In this document: one piece after another, positions 11,100 through 22,968 of the stretch | Layout: the number at the start of each line of letters is the position of its first letter | How positions within the stretch are numbered: the stretch's first letter is position 1 | Assembly (NCBI GenBank): GCA_947561585.1 | Contig: CANNZV010002564.1 | Coordinates: 1-64,000 of the forward strand | Direction: 5' to 3' | From: Caprella mutica | Taxonomy: Eukaryota > Arthropoda > Malacostraca > Amphipoda > Caprellidae | DNA length: 64,000 bases | Program-made: the position numbers and the translations under genes | Notes under the pieces: generated by a model | What the model was told of the DNA's origin: nothing | The model's database searches: none | Seen by the model: only the letters and a program-made list of their open reading frames with translations

Positions 11100-11880
11100 C
11101 TTCATACAGCATTCGCAGGCTTTGCTTTATTTGGTGCCCACCATAACTCTCCTAGTGGTCAAGAAAGTCATATTATTTTATTAAGATATAATAGAAATAA
11201 AACTTTGTCTTGTAGCCTATAGAATTGTCAGATACTAAAGTATGGAATCGTATTCTACATTGATTTTAAGGTACTGTATTTAGATAGATTCAAGCAAAGA
11301 CATAATTTGAGTTCAATACAAATCGGTGATGTAACAATTAATGTGTTCACATTGTTTTTATTAGGGTTTACACTTTTTGTAATCGGCCATAATTCATGTT
11401 ACTCATTTTGTTTCCATTTTTAACAACAATTAGGTTTGAAATAAAGTTTAGCTTTAATTGGGTTCTATAGCCCCTTTATAATAATTTTTTTTATTTCAAT
11501 TCAAATTGTAAAGGGAGCTTAATGCTCAATAAAACAGTTAAATACAAGGGAAGTAGCAGTCAGAAACTAAAGTGGCTCATTGAACAAATAAAATAGTATT
11601 ATAAACAAAAAATTACGGCACACTTAATTATTTTCTATTAGATTATTTACGGGTACCTACATTGCTATGAAAAAAAAAACATTACAAAAGATAATAAAAG
11701 AAATACGCATATATTAACAATATATTTACATCAAATATAACTAATGACTTCATATAAATGAACATACAACAAACGTAATCATTGCTACCTACATATACAG
11801 GGTGTTCTGGAAGATGGCTACATTTTGACAAATCTTTTTTAAAATATTGAGGAATTAAAACAGTTTTCAGCATAACTGTT
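11100..11880. other. AT-rich intergenic DNA, no gene seen
   Basis: Only a decayed fragment like repeat family S (11510-11600) was noticed. Short frames here are AT-rich and show no domain. Confidence 0.5.
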
Positions 11881-12150
11881 AAGGGCCGTACACACAGAGT
11901 TTTTACAGTCTTTCCACCAGATTTTTAGCTAAGCTCCTCCTACTTTTTCCACGAGAATATAAGAAAAAACTATATAATTATTATTTATTTTAGTTGATAT
12001 CCATGATAGCTACCTGCAGGTATCATGGATACCAACTGAAATAAATAACAGTTATACCGTTCTTTCTTATATTCTCGTGGAAAAAGTAGGAGGAGCTTAG
12101 CAAAAAGTCTGGTGGAAAGATTTAAAAAACCCTACGTGTGTACGGCCCTT
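11881..12150. mobile_element. Hairpin MITE, family P1 (AGGGCCGTACACAC ends)
   Basis: Left arm: AGGGCCGTACACACAGAG and, later, GCTAAGCTCCTCCTACTTTT. The right arm is its complement, ending GTGTGTACGGCCCT. Arms of ~120 bp meet at a GGTATC-type core. The flanks TTA/TTA fit a 3-bp TNA target duplication as in PIF/Harbinger-type elements. Family assignment is inferred from ends and target size only. Confidence 0.88.
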
Positions 12151-12600
12151 TAGTGAGTTGTTACTGTGTTTTTACAGTCGAGTTAGGAAGTTGATTGCAC
12201 TCCATTTTATTTTGGTGATTCATGCTAGGATGCAACAGACCATAATCTGTAAAATGAAGAAAAATAATTTAAAAAAAAAATTTAATATTTAAATAAAATC
12301 AGTAGCTAGCTAAATAAAGAAATATTGAATAATTTAATATATAAGAATGTAGATCTATTCAGTTTGCAACTGGAACGTAGTTACGTATATTCATAGAGAT
12401 TCATAGTAAAATTAGTATCCTTATTTTAATTTGGAAGGAAAATCAGCATGGACAACAATATATGTTTTTTTTAACAAATTTTCTATGAATAAAAAATGAT
12501 AATAAATTTTGAATAAATGAAAAAATGTATAATAAATAAAAAGATATATTGGATAATTTTTTTTATAAACAATAGCTACTATTAATAAATAGTCAAATAG
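12151..12600. other. AT-rich DNA downstream of RDH13, no gene seen
   Basis: Poly-A/T tracts and no exon-like frame. Confidence 0.5.
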
Positions 12601-12613
12601 ACTATTTAATCAC

Positions 12614-12786
12614 CGCATTACTCACCATCTCTCCCCATTACTCACCATCTCTCCCCATTACTCACCATCTCTACCCATTTCTCCCCATTACTCACCATCT
12701 CTACCCATTACTCACCATCTCTACCCATTACTCACCATCTCTCCCCATTACTCACCATCTCTCCCCATTACTCACCATCTCTCCAA
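12614..12786 (-). repeat. 20-bp array copying the stop-codon end of RDH13
   Basis: On the minus strand the last exon ends GGGGTTGGAGAGATGGTGAG and about eight units of ATGGGGAGAGATGGTGAGTA follow. Each unit carries the codons for GLERW-stop in degenerate form, and each also contains ATG|GTGAGTAA, a strong 5' splice-site match. Confidence 0.92.
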
Positions 12787-15700
12787 CCCCGTCCACTTTT
12801 GACTCGCTCTCCACAATCTGTCCTGTACTTTCTCGTCATTCGCCTCATCGCTCGTAAACGCTTCTTTCTGATGACTGAAAAAAACAACACAAATAATAAC
12901 ACGTGAATAATAGCTAACTAGTGTAGGTGCATGTCCATTACGAAGAACACACTAAAATAAATACATTAATCCGTTTGTCCGTCACACTAACCTATAATAC
13001 GCTTGATAAGCAGTTGTTAGCATGAATATGAATAGCTATATTCTGATATCAGTTCGATAAATAGTTTCAGTAGTTAGCTAACTAAATTAAATTTTAATCA
13101 CTTGAAAATATTGGAGTAAAAGAGAAGTTAGGGATAATAATTATCACATAAATTGAACAACTACCAGTGTCCATCAATTGCTAAATGGTAGCATGGATAC
13201 ACCTCATTGCTAAATGGTAGCATGGATACACCTCATTGCCTAATGGTAGCATGGATACACCAATCAAAATGGTGACTCAACTCATACGTCAGAATGAAAT
13301 TTCAAGATGGCGCTTAACAACAGCTCAAGCCTTAAAGTACCTAACTTTTAATTATGCGGTATAACATTTAATTATAATAACAATATACCATCCTGATCTA
13401 TCCCTTACCTATAGTAAGCCCCCTGAACCGTTGCATTGGGACTGAGGGCTGCGTAGAGGCTGGTCTGGGCCCCCTGGCGGGGTGTTTTCAGAGCTAGCCA
13501 CAACAAGGGCCGCATGAGGAAGTAAGCAAAGGCGCTGTTGTACAGGCCCATGTGACGCCCTATACTCGTGTTAACCAGACCGGGGTGAACTGCCGACACG
13601 GTGACGTCAGAACCTGTGAGCAGAGGCATTTCAGGTGATTGGGTGGAAGAGAAACAGTTGATTGAAACAAGTATGAAAAGCGTCAACAACACAGTAAATG
13701 TATTTTGATGGTCATCTTATTATTTCGAAAACTGATTAGCTAAATTTAAATTTTTAGGTCTTTAATTATGAGGTATGACTTTAATTACTAATTAGAAATA
13801 TGTTAATTGATTGAAATCTTTAATTTCAATTGATCTAATTTACTGCAAGTCCTAAAATCTAGATCAGTAAAAGTTGATTCCTGAAGAAAATAATTCAAAT
13901 TTCTCTAATAAACATGTAAACATAGCTACGCTCTTCTACTTAAAACTAAAATAAAGAACTGATGAAGTTATAGGTGAAATGATACACAACAACAATCATA
14001 CCCTGGGTATAGAGCTGTACTAAAATAAAGTAAATAAAGTACTGATGAAGTTACAGGTGAAATGATACACAACAACAATCATACCCTGGGTATAGAGCTG
14101 TACTAAAAAAGAGTAAATAAAGTACTGATGAAGTTACAGGTGAAATGATACACAACAACAATCATACCCTGGGTATAGAGCTGTACTAAAATAAAGTAAA
14201 TAAAGTAATGATGAAGTTACAGGTGAAATGATACACAACAACAATCATACCCTGGGTATAGAGCTGTATTTGTCTCAGCTAAAAATTCCCAAGCATTAGC
14301 TACATTACTAAGCTTAAATGGCTAGTAATATTAAATACCTTCCAGCTCCCTAGCAAGTTTCTTCACAAAGAGCACATTAGCTAGTTTGCTCTGCTCGTAA
14401 GCAGTGCTAGGATTGTACTTTTGCTCGCTGTTGAGGTCAGAGAAGTTGATGGTACCTCGATGATGAGCGACACTCGATACTGTGACTATTCGACTGGGGG
14501 AACTGCTCTGAAAAGGATTGTTATATAGTGAAATATATTATCAAAATATATTAAATTATTATAATTTGATGTGGAGTAGAAATCTGATCTTCATCAAAAA
14601 GTGAAGGAAAATATATTCTAAATAAAATTGCTACACATTAAAAAAGTTGTGATATATAGATAGCTATTTAAGATGCAGCATCAGATGTACAATATAAAAA
14701 TATGAAACCAGTTCCTTTTACCTACAAACATGATTTAAACTAATAATTTTAACTCTAATAATCTAATTCAATGTAATTTATGTTCCATGGGTGTCTTTTT
14801 GAAATCAGAGTCACTAGCAGAAGTAGTTATGGTCAATTAAATCGTAATTATAGTCAACACGTCTAGATTATAATTCAAAAAAAAAAAATGCATTCTCGTA
14901 TAATTTAATTTATTTCAGTTAATGACTAAGTATATTTAGACAAACTATATTTTTCCTTAAGAAATAAGAAGACTAGAGATTCAGTTTCCTTCATAGTGAC
15001 ATTACTTGAATAACTAAATACTTTAATAACTAATTACAATATTAAAGATATTCCATTTCCTTCACTGTGACATTACTTTAATTTTGTCTAGCAGTAGGTT
15101 TGTGAGTAGAAAGTGTCCCATGTGATTAGTGGCTAGCTGTAACTCTATTCCGTCTGCACTAAGTCTACGGGGGCACCTCATTACACCTCCATTGTTGATG
15201 AGAATGTCAACATTGGCCTCCTCTGTGATCAGAAATAATATATATTTTATTCATTTTTTATTGAAAAAAAAAAAAAAAAAAATTAATAACAAAACAATGG
15301 CTGATACAAATATAAGATTTCAACCCCTTATAATAAGTTCAAAGAACTTTGTCAATATTTTCCTATTCTGTGAACATAATGAGTAAACATTAAAATGTTA
15401 ACAATTGCCGTCCTTTGGGGAAGACATCAGAAAAACATCAAATGATGTTTTAATTTATTCCCTTTAATCCTATTCTGGCAATAAGAAGCATACAAATAAA
15501 TGTAAGCTATGCTACATAATGGTTTAATATTTTGAACAAGCAAAAGTTATTCTTAAAGGACATTAAACTTTATATAAAGAATGTATGAAAGGTTTTTTTT
15601 TTAACTTATCTAACTCACGTTGGATTACTCTGTTTGCAAATTTTCGCACAGATTCAAATGAAGCCAAGTCGCACTCTTCGCAGACCACATTCTTGTTCAG

Positions 15701-16561
15701 CGTCTCGTTTATAATGTTGTTACGTGCCTAGGAGGAAGAATTAAAATATTTTTAATTGTTATTTGAACAAACAGATAAATTATTATCGGTCAATACAATA
15801 AAAAATTATCAAAAACTATTCAAAAGCACACTTTAAAAAGAAGAGAGACTTCGAAAAATCAACACTAAATTGAAGATAGTAGCTAGCTAGCTAGGTAATT
15901 ATTATTTAAAATTTTATGAGCTACCTCTTTACATTTCTTCAAATCACGACAGGCGAGAATAACTTTGGCTTTGCGTCTGGCCAGTTCCATGGCCGTCTCC
16001 TTCCCAATGCCACAATTAGCTCCTGTCACAATCACAGTCTTGCCTTTCAAACTCTCTCCACCTCCATAGTTAGCTCCTCCCATATATTCCCTGAAATAAA
16101 AGTACTTAGTTAGCAATGCATATAGATAATTAAATCAATTAAATTAAACCTACTCATAACAAATTAGTTCCTTACATTCTATTCAAGAAATCATATGAAT
16201 TATAGCTAGCTACTGGTAGAATTTAAAGAATAAACCTTGTGAAACATCACATGTTATACATAGTAATTAGCTAATTCTGTTTGCTATGACAAACTATATC
16301 AGTTCTTAAAACTATAGATGCATTTAAAGAAAAAACGTTGTGAAACACAACTATTCAATGTTATACATAGTAATTAGCTAATTCTGTTTGCTATGACAAA
16401 CTATACCAGCTGTTATCACTACAGATGCTGAGGCGTCCGACCTGATGAACTATAGACGGTTTTGTTAGTACTCACTTAAATAAAACAATGGATCCAATTC
16501 CAGCACCAAGGTAACCGAGTCGTTGAAGAGAGCGAGGAATTTCTATTTTGAACTTATTCAT
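12772..16561 (-). CDS. RDH13: Retinol dehydrogenase 13-like short-chain dehydrogenase (7 exons)
   Basis: NADP(H)-dependent classical SDR of the RDH11-14 group, expected to reduce retinaldehyde or other aldehydes at a membrane. Exons: 16476-16561, 15925-16090, 15619-15727, 15077-15222, 14339-14507, 13409-13613, 12772-12874. They give 328 codons (327 aa; human RDH13 is 331). Residues 15-28 are a short hydrophobic N-terminal segment. The cofactor motif TGANCGIG is at 51-58. The NNAG motif reads NNGG at 130-133. NHMGHF is at 153-158. The catalytic Ser is S181 in VSSVAHH, and YEQSK gives Y206 and K210. [12 protein letters not shown] matches the RDH13 'HPGVARTELGRH' region. The C-terminus GLERW ends in TGA. 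That TGA lies inside a GTGAGT that would also serve as a splice donor, and the array of 20-bp units starts exactly here. An ATTAAA at 12605-12610, just past the array, is a possible poly(A) signal. RDH13 fits best, but RDH11, 12 or 14 orthology is not excluded. Confidence 0.93.
13183..13264. repeat. ~28-bp repeat, three units, in RDH13 intron 6
   Basis: Three copies of TAATGGTAGCATGGATACAC or the TAAATGGTAGC variant. Confidence 0.8.
13940..14272. repeat. 83-bp tandem repeat, four units, in RDH13 intron 5
   Basis: GATGAAGTTACAGGTGAAAT recurs at 13961, 14044, 14127 and 14210, exactly 83 bp apart. The units are nearly identical, so the expansion is recent. Confidence 0.92.
16213..16430. repeat. 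~110-bp tandem duplication in RDH13 intron 1
   Basis: TTATACATAGTAATTAGCTA and CTGTTTGCTATGACAAACTA occur twice, about 115 bp apart. Confidence 0.8.
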
Positions 16562-16819
16562 AACTTTAAATTGAAGATCTCTAATAATGCTGTGAAAACA
16601 AAGAAACAATTTCAGTAATGCACATGGAACACCAAGGTCAAACCTGGCATGATAGTACAATAGTATATGAAACAAATTGTAGCTACCTGGGCCCTGGCAG
16701 GCGACAGCCAGCGATTCTGCTGAATATGATATGGGAATAATGGGAAATTTCCAACAAACAATTTTCAATTAATTCTTATAATTACATTAGTTTTACTTTA
16801 AACAGAATAAGATATAAAT

Positions 16820-18300
16820 TAAAACACTTTACAGCCACCGAGCCAGTGGCAGTCTGCAGAATATGGGACATTTTTCTTTTAGAACAATAACTACTTCAGT
16901 TCCTCTTATATTTACATGTAAATGTGATGAGTATTTTACTGAGAAAAGGAGACAAAATGAAGGATTTCTAATTTCTTGGAGAACAGTCAGAACACCAGTA
17001 TTAAACTGCCAACTAATTTAAATTTGTGCAGTTTGGCATTTTTATAGTGACTTTACAAGTTTCAGCAAACTGGAATTAGCCATTAGGATATGTGCCTTTT
17101 TAATATAATATAAAATCTTTCAATTTGAAATGTTAGATGCAACAGGCTGACACTCGAAAGGGTGCATCTTGATCTTGCATCTTGCTTCAGCTAAGAACAG
17201 TCTAAACAGCCAGGTAATAAAGCATGTCCTTTCTAGCCATTTTGAATATAAATTAATTACTATATTTAGCTACATTAATTTTACTACAGTAGCTTTTGAA
17301 TTAATCCCTATATTTACATTAATTTTGCTACAAACAGAATAAGAAAGATCTCTACGAACACTTTACCAGTTTCTGCATACTGGCATGTCTGCAGAATCCA
17401 GACTGTAGGAACTAGTAATGTGTTCTCCAAGAAATCCTCTATTTCGGCTTCTGTTCTCAGTAAAATACATGTAAATATAGGAGGAAATTAAAGATGGTTC
17501 GCACAAAAAATGTTAAAAATGTTCAATATTCTGCAATCTGGTGCAGGATATGGGATATTTTGAGATTTTTGGCTATTTTGGAAAGAAATTTGAAAATCTT
17601 TGGAGAGAAATTGCCCCAAAAATTAAATATCTGGAGACTGATTGTGCATGCTCCAGTCTGCAAAGTGTGTCAAATCTGTCCCCAAGATTTCATATTTCAG
17701 GACAATTTGTCTCCAAACTTTTTCAAATTAGTCTCTAAAATGATCAAATTTCTTCAAAATGTCTCCAATAATAACATGTAAACATAGGAATTAATTAGAA
17801 AATAGTCACAAAGATCTTGTTTTGATGAATTTTCCCTCAAAAATAGCCAGTCTGCAGAATGTGTCTCTTCTCCCACAGAGATTTTAATTTGGGAGACAGT
17901 TACTCTCAGACTCTCAGTAGCAGCTAAATTAATGGTAACATAGGAATTAATTCAAGATCTCCCGCACAGATCTCAAATTTCTAAAATTCAATCAAAAACT
18001 CCCGCAGAGTCTTGGAAAAATGTTCCATATTCTGCAGACTGGAAAAATAGTCTCCAAAGATCTTTGGTGACATGCCAGTCTGAATGAAGGTCTCCACAGA
18101 TGACAGATCCAGGATTTTTTTTACAGAAATAGGGATTTGGGAGCAGCAAATAACATGGGTACATAGGAATTAAATAGGACTTGGGCACAGGATTAATCCA
18201 CAAATCCTGCTGTACTTTTTACACAAAATCCTGCTGTACTTTTCAGACTGGGTGACATGGACACGCTTTGCAGACTGGTGCATGCTTTGCTGACTGGGTC
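16820..18300. mobile_element. Cluster of hAT-like MITE fragments bounded by CCAGTCTG / CAGACTGG
   Basis: The stretch is a patchwork of three small palindromic families, all with CCAGTCTG-type ends. A1 carries GAATATGGGACATTTTT and GAGGATTTCTTGGAGAAC. A2 carries TCTCCCGCAGAGATTTTAAT and CTAAATTAATGGTAACATAG. A3 carries CACCGACATGTCGGTGGAAT and CACCAAATACAGACTGG. The copies here are diverged and mixed with single-copy AT-rich DNA. Short open frames are by-products. Confidence 0.75.
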
Positions 18301-18499
18301 ATTACCTAGTCACCAGTCTACCAGATAAACTTCACAAGTTGACAACTTTGTATCTTTTGCAGACTGACCTACGGTCACCTGACCTACCTATATATATTTT
18401 ACTGAGTAAGGTAGGTATACCAACTAAGTACTAGCTATGCCTATATAGAAGTTGGAAATACTTTTTATGAGGCTATACTACCTTTCTTTAGGTACCTAT

Positions 18500-19260
18500 G
18501 TCACACGCGTTTGAGTAATCTGCACTATCGACCAATTTCACTGCGCAATCTGTTGATCAACAGTTTGCGCAGTCATCAATCGATGGCGCAACCATTGATA
18601 GATCTCTGTGCGTTTGAATGATATGTTTTTTTAATTTGCACATCAAATTCGCACATTTGATTGCGTACATCAATCAATAGCGGCATAGCGCAACCATCGA
18701 TCGATTTTTGCGCGTTTGAATGATATGATTTTTTTTGGTTTGTACATCAAATTGGCACATTTAATAGCGTATATAAATCGATAGCGCAACCATCGATCGA
18801 TTTCTACTCTTTCGAATGATACAGGTTTTCTTTATTTATTCATTTAATTGAATGTTTTGTTTTTATTATAAAAATAATTTTTTTATATTTAATAAGTAGA
18901 CCATCAGTCGATTGTTGCTCTATTAAATATAATAATTATTTGCATAGACTAAGAAAATCCATATAATTCAAACGCACAACAATCGACTGATGGTTTCTCT
19001 ATTAAATGTAACAATTAGATGCATAAACTAAGAAAATCCATATCATTCAAACGCGCAACAATCGACTGATGGTTTCCCTATTAAATGTAACAATCAGATG
19101 TATAAACTAAGAAAATCCATATCATTCAAACGCGCAACAATCGACTGATGGTTGCTCTATTAAATGTAACAATTAGATGCATAAACTAACAAAATTCATA
19201 AAATTCAAATACGCAACAATTGACTGATGGTTTATTTATTAAATATTGAACATTTCTAGA
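18500..19260. mobile_element. Element with opposed tandem arrays at its ends
   Basis: At left, about three ~100-bp units carry GCGCAACCATCGATCGATTT and GCGTTTGAATGATATG. At right, about four ~80-bp units carry the complement CATATCATTCAAACGCGCAA followed by CAATCGACTGATGG. The two arrays face each other across ~60 bp of AT-rich DNA, a fold-back structure built of tandem units. Confidence 0.75.
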
Positions 19261-19479
19261 ACAAGTAACGTCAGTTCTATTGAATAGACGGATAAAAATT
19301 TTAGAGTGGAGGGGAGTAAAGTAGCTATTGTTTATTTTTTCAACATAAGTAGGTTGCTATTATCAGTTAAATAACTCATACCTAAATATTATTATTTTTC
19401 AATTTTCTCCAATGTATAGTACTAACTATTTAAGTGTTTTTATGAACTACTTAACTCCATTTCAGTCCGATTAGATCCG

Positions 19480-21240
19480 GCTTGGTCCCCATTCGGACCG
19501 TTTTGGACCCAAAGCCATGTTTCAAAGTGTGACAGGAAAGTCGCCAGTTTGGTGAGAAAATGGATCAAGGTCACCACATTTAAGATACTTTAAAGAAGAA
19601 GTTCTGAAGTAGGACATCCTAGTGAAGATTTTACACTTGAAAACATCCTTATGCATATTGCATCATGTCTGATGAATGTGCATCTCTTCCAGCCAGTCTG
19701 TATTTGGTGCACAAAATTCCACTGACTTTTTGAAAAAGCTGAAAAAATCGACCATAAATTTCCAGTAATTTGACTGATCTATTAACATTTTACCCATTTT
19801 TCCACCGAAAATTAATGGTAACATAGGAATAAATAGCTAAAAATCCACCAACTTTGCCAGAATATTATTCTCAAAGGGGAAAAAATTCCACCGACATGTC
19901 GGTGGAATTTACCACGAAATACAGACTGGTCTTCCAGTCTGCAGAATGCGTCTCTTCTCCCGCAGAGATTTAAATTTGAGAGACAGTTACTCTCTGACTC
20001 TCAGAGTCAGTAGCAGATTAAGAATCTCCCGCAGCTAAATTAATGGTAACATTAACATAGGAATTAATTCAAAATCTCCCGCAGCTAAATTAATGGTAAC
20101 ATAGGAATTAATTCTTCAAGATCTCCCGCAGAGATCTCCAATTTCTAAAAATTCAATCAAAAACTCCTGTAGAGAGTCTTGGAAAAATGTTCCATATTCT
20201 GCAGACTGGCATCTCTTGAAAGTTTGAAACTATCTAGGAGTGATTATTTTTTATTTACAGGCCAGACTGCAGGAACTGGTAAACTGTTCTCCCAGAAATC
20301 CTCTATTTTGGCTACTGCTCTCAGCAAAATACATGTAAATATAGGAGGAAATTAAGGATTGTTGGCACAGAAAATGTTAAAAATGTCCCATATTCTGCAG
20401 ACTGGTTTACAGAATTACAGGTTTCTAAGCTTATTTCACCCTTCAAAAATCGCCAGTATACTGGCAACTTTATCTATACTTTGAAACATGGACCCCAAGT
20501 GACCAATCTGTCCGTTTAAGTCCTCAATCGGTCCGTTTCCGTCCATTTCGCCACCAGTCTGCAGAACATGGGACATTTTTGACATTTTCTGTGCGAACAA
20601 TCCTTAATTTCCTAATTCCTCCTATGTTTACATGTATTTTACTGAGAACAGAAGCCAAAATAGAGGATTTCTTGGAGAACACTTTACCAGTTCCTGCAGT
20701 CCCAGACTGGAAAACAGCTTAGGCTAATGCCTAACAGATGAACTCTATATGTTAAATGCTGCAGATTATACAATTTTTAGCAATTTTCCATTAATTTTTG
20801 AAGTCTGTAAAACTCCAACAGAGTAATTAGGTAGTTCATCAGAAAGCACCTATTTTTCCAGACTGGCTGTGGTCTGGCGTTTCGGTGATTCTATCATTCT
20901 ATGTAATGTACCCGATAGTGTTACCATTAATTTTCTGTGGAATAAAGTGGGGAAATGTTGGCAGATCAGCCAAATTATTGGAAATTTATGGTGGATTTTT
21001 TCAGCTTTTTGAAAGAATCAGTGGAATTTTGTGCACCAAATACAATACAGATTGGCCTCCAGGCCTAGTACCTAGATAGGCTAGATGATCTTAGATGATA
21101 TAATGGAGCCGGAGGATTTCTTAGAAGAAACTTTACCATCTTGCATCCTGCTGAGCCTGGCAGTCGCGGCGAAGGTGCTGAGCCCCAGACTGTATTTCAT
21201 GATAAATCCACCTCTTTTGAAAATAATATTCTAGCAAAGT
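19480..21240. mobile_element. Nested MITE cluster (A1, A2, A3 and CCATGTTTCAAAG families)
   Basis: An element beginning CCATGTTTCAAAGTGTGACA at ~19514 ends as TTTGAAACATGG near 20492 and is interrupted by A3 (19690-19930), A2 (~19933-20210) and A1 (20262-20402) copies. Further A1 and A3 copies follow to 21240. No coding capacity is seen. Confidence 0.75.
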
Positions 21241-22380
21241 AGGTAGATTTTTAATTTTTTCCAAATTTAAAAACCCTTAATACAGCTATAAAACCTAATT
21301 CTCGGAAAATAAATTATCCTAAATTGCGAATATTAAATTATTTCACATGCAAAACATTAAATATATTTGTTTTAATTATTCACAATTTAGTCTCCCATTA
21401 GGTATCCTTTTTATGATAATAACAATTACAATATTTCTGTCATACAATTTAATATCCTGATTAGATACCCTCTTGATGAACTACGAAATATTTATGCCAA
21501 CTTGTACAAATACTAAATTAATATGATAAATTTATTAATCAACTTTCTTTTTGACCCATTTAAATTTACAGATACCTACGTAACTATACAAAATAAATGC
21601 ATCTCTCTTCTAATAATGCATTATCCAATATACAGCTATTAAATGATATTTTGATCCAGCGACCAAAAAAATATTTTGGTGTTAATCAGTGCCCATCAGA
21701 AAAAAAAAAATAGCATCTCCACTAAGGTACTGCAATCAAATGCAGGCCTAGATATCACACCCTCATTACAGTGTCTTTGGTACAATTGGCTTCTATTTTT
21801 TTACTTTAGCATTTATGAAGTTTATTGCCTGATTTTTTTAACTATAACAATAAAGATAATATACAGTAAAATGCGAAGCAATAACTTATCATAGAAAATT
21901 CCAGGTAAATATTTTGACTAGAAATCTGCACATCTGAGTCTTCTCAACCAGTTACACTAAAATAAAAAGTTTCTTAGAACAATTATAGCTCTGAGATTTA
22001 GAATTATGGTTAAATATCTAGCAAAAATGGAAACTACTATTTTAGTATAATCGAGATTTGTCGGGACACCTCTATACTCTATAGGTCACTGATCTTAAAG
22101 TGAAGAAATAAAACATTGTTGATGGACTAGGCTGATAGATCACATGTTTAAACTGTTCTAGAAAAGCGGATTCAATCTTTTCATCGTTTCCATGTCTTAT
22201 TACGTATTGTGCAACTTAAAAGGTTAGTTACAAGATTAAGGTTGAATGAACTTGAAAGAAGTAACTGTAATTTGACATAAAAATATATTTGATATTTCAT
22301 CATCAACTATCATAAATCTTACATTCACTATACATAGCTCAACAATAACTATCATTAAGAATACTCAACTAGTATTCCCC
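21241..22380. other. AT-rich intergenic DNA, no gene seen
   Basis: Low-complexity AT sequence. The region around 22040-22110 weakly resembles a pogo-like end (GGACACCTCTATACTCTATA). Confidence 0.4.
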
Positions 22381-22385
22381 TAAAA

Positions 22386-22968
22386 TCACTGATGCAAACA
22401 GATGCAAACAACTGCTGGCAGAATCTCCCCCTAAAACACTGATGCAAACAACTGCTGGCAGAATCTCCCACTAAAAACACTGATGCAAACAACTACTGGC
22501 AGAATCCCCCCCTAAAAACACTGATGCAAACAACTACTGGTAGAATCTCCCCCTAAAAACACTGATGCAAACAACTGCTGGCAGAATCTCCCCCTAAAAC
22601 ACTGATGCAAACAACTGCTGGCAGAATCTCCCCCTAAAACACTGATGCAAACATCAGCTGGCAGAATCTCCCCCTAAAACACTGATGCAAACAACTGCTG
22701 GCAGAATCTCCCCCTAAAAACACTGATACAAACATCTGCTGGCAGAACCTCTAGTACAAACATCTTCTGGCAGAATATCTCCCTAAAAACACTGATATAA
22801 ACGGCTGCTGGCAGAATCTCCCCTAAAAACAACTGCTGGCAGAAACTCCCCTAAAAATAACTGCTGGCAGAAACTCCCCTAAAAATAACTGCTGGCAGAA
22901 ACTCCCCTAAAAATAACTGCTGGCAGAATCCCCCTAAAAACAACTGCTGGCAGAATCCCCCCTAAAAA
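22386..22968 (-). repeat. 28/41-bp array starting at the BARD1 stop codon
   Basis: The minus-strand BARD1 end reads CAGCCAGAGTTTTTAGGGGG. The next unit reads CTGCCAGCAGTTGTTTTTAG plus GGGG. The six units nearest the gene are ~28 bp, and distal ones gain TTGCATCAGTG (about 41 bp). The repeat therefore carries a degenerate copy of the terminal codons and TAG. Confidence 0.88.

Noticed and set aside
22386..22968. CRISPR-like alternation of repeats and spacers
   Set aside because: The spacers are not unique, units grade into each other, the host is an animal and no cas genes exist. It is an ordinary minisatellite.
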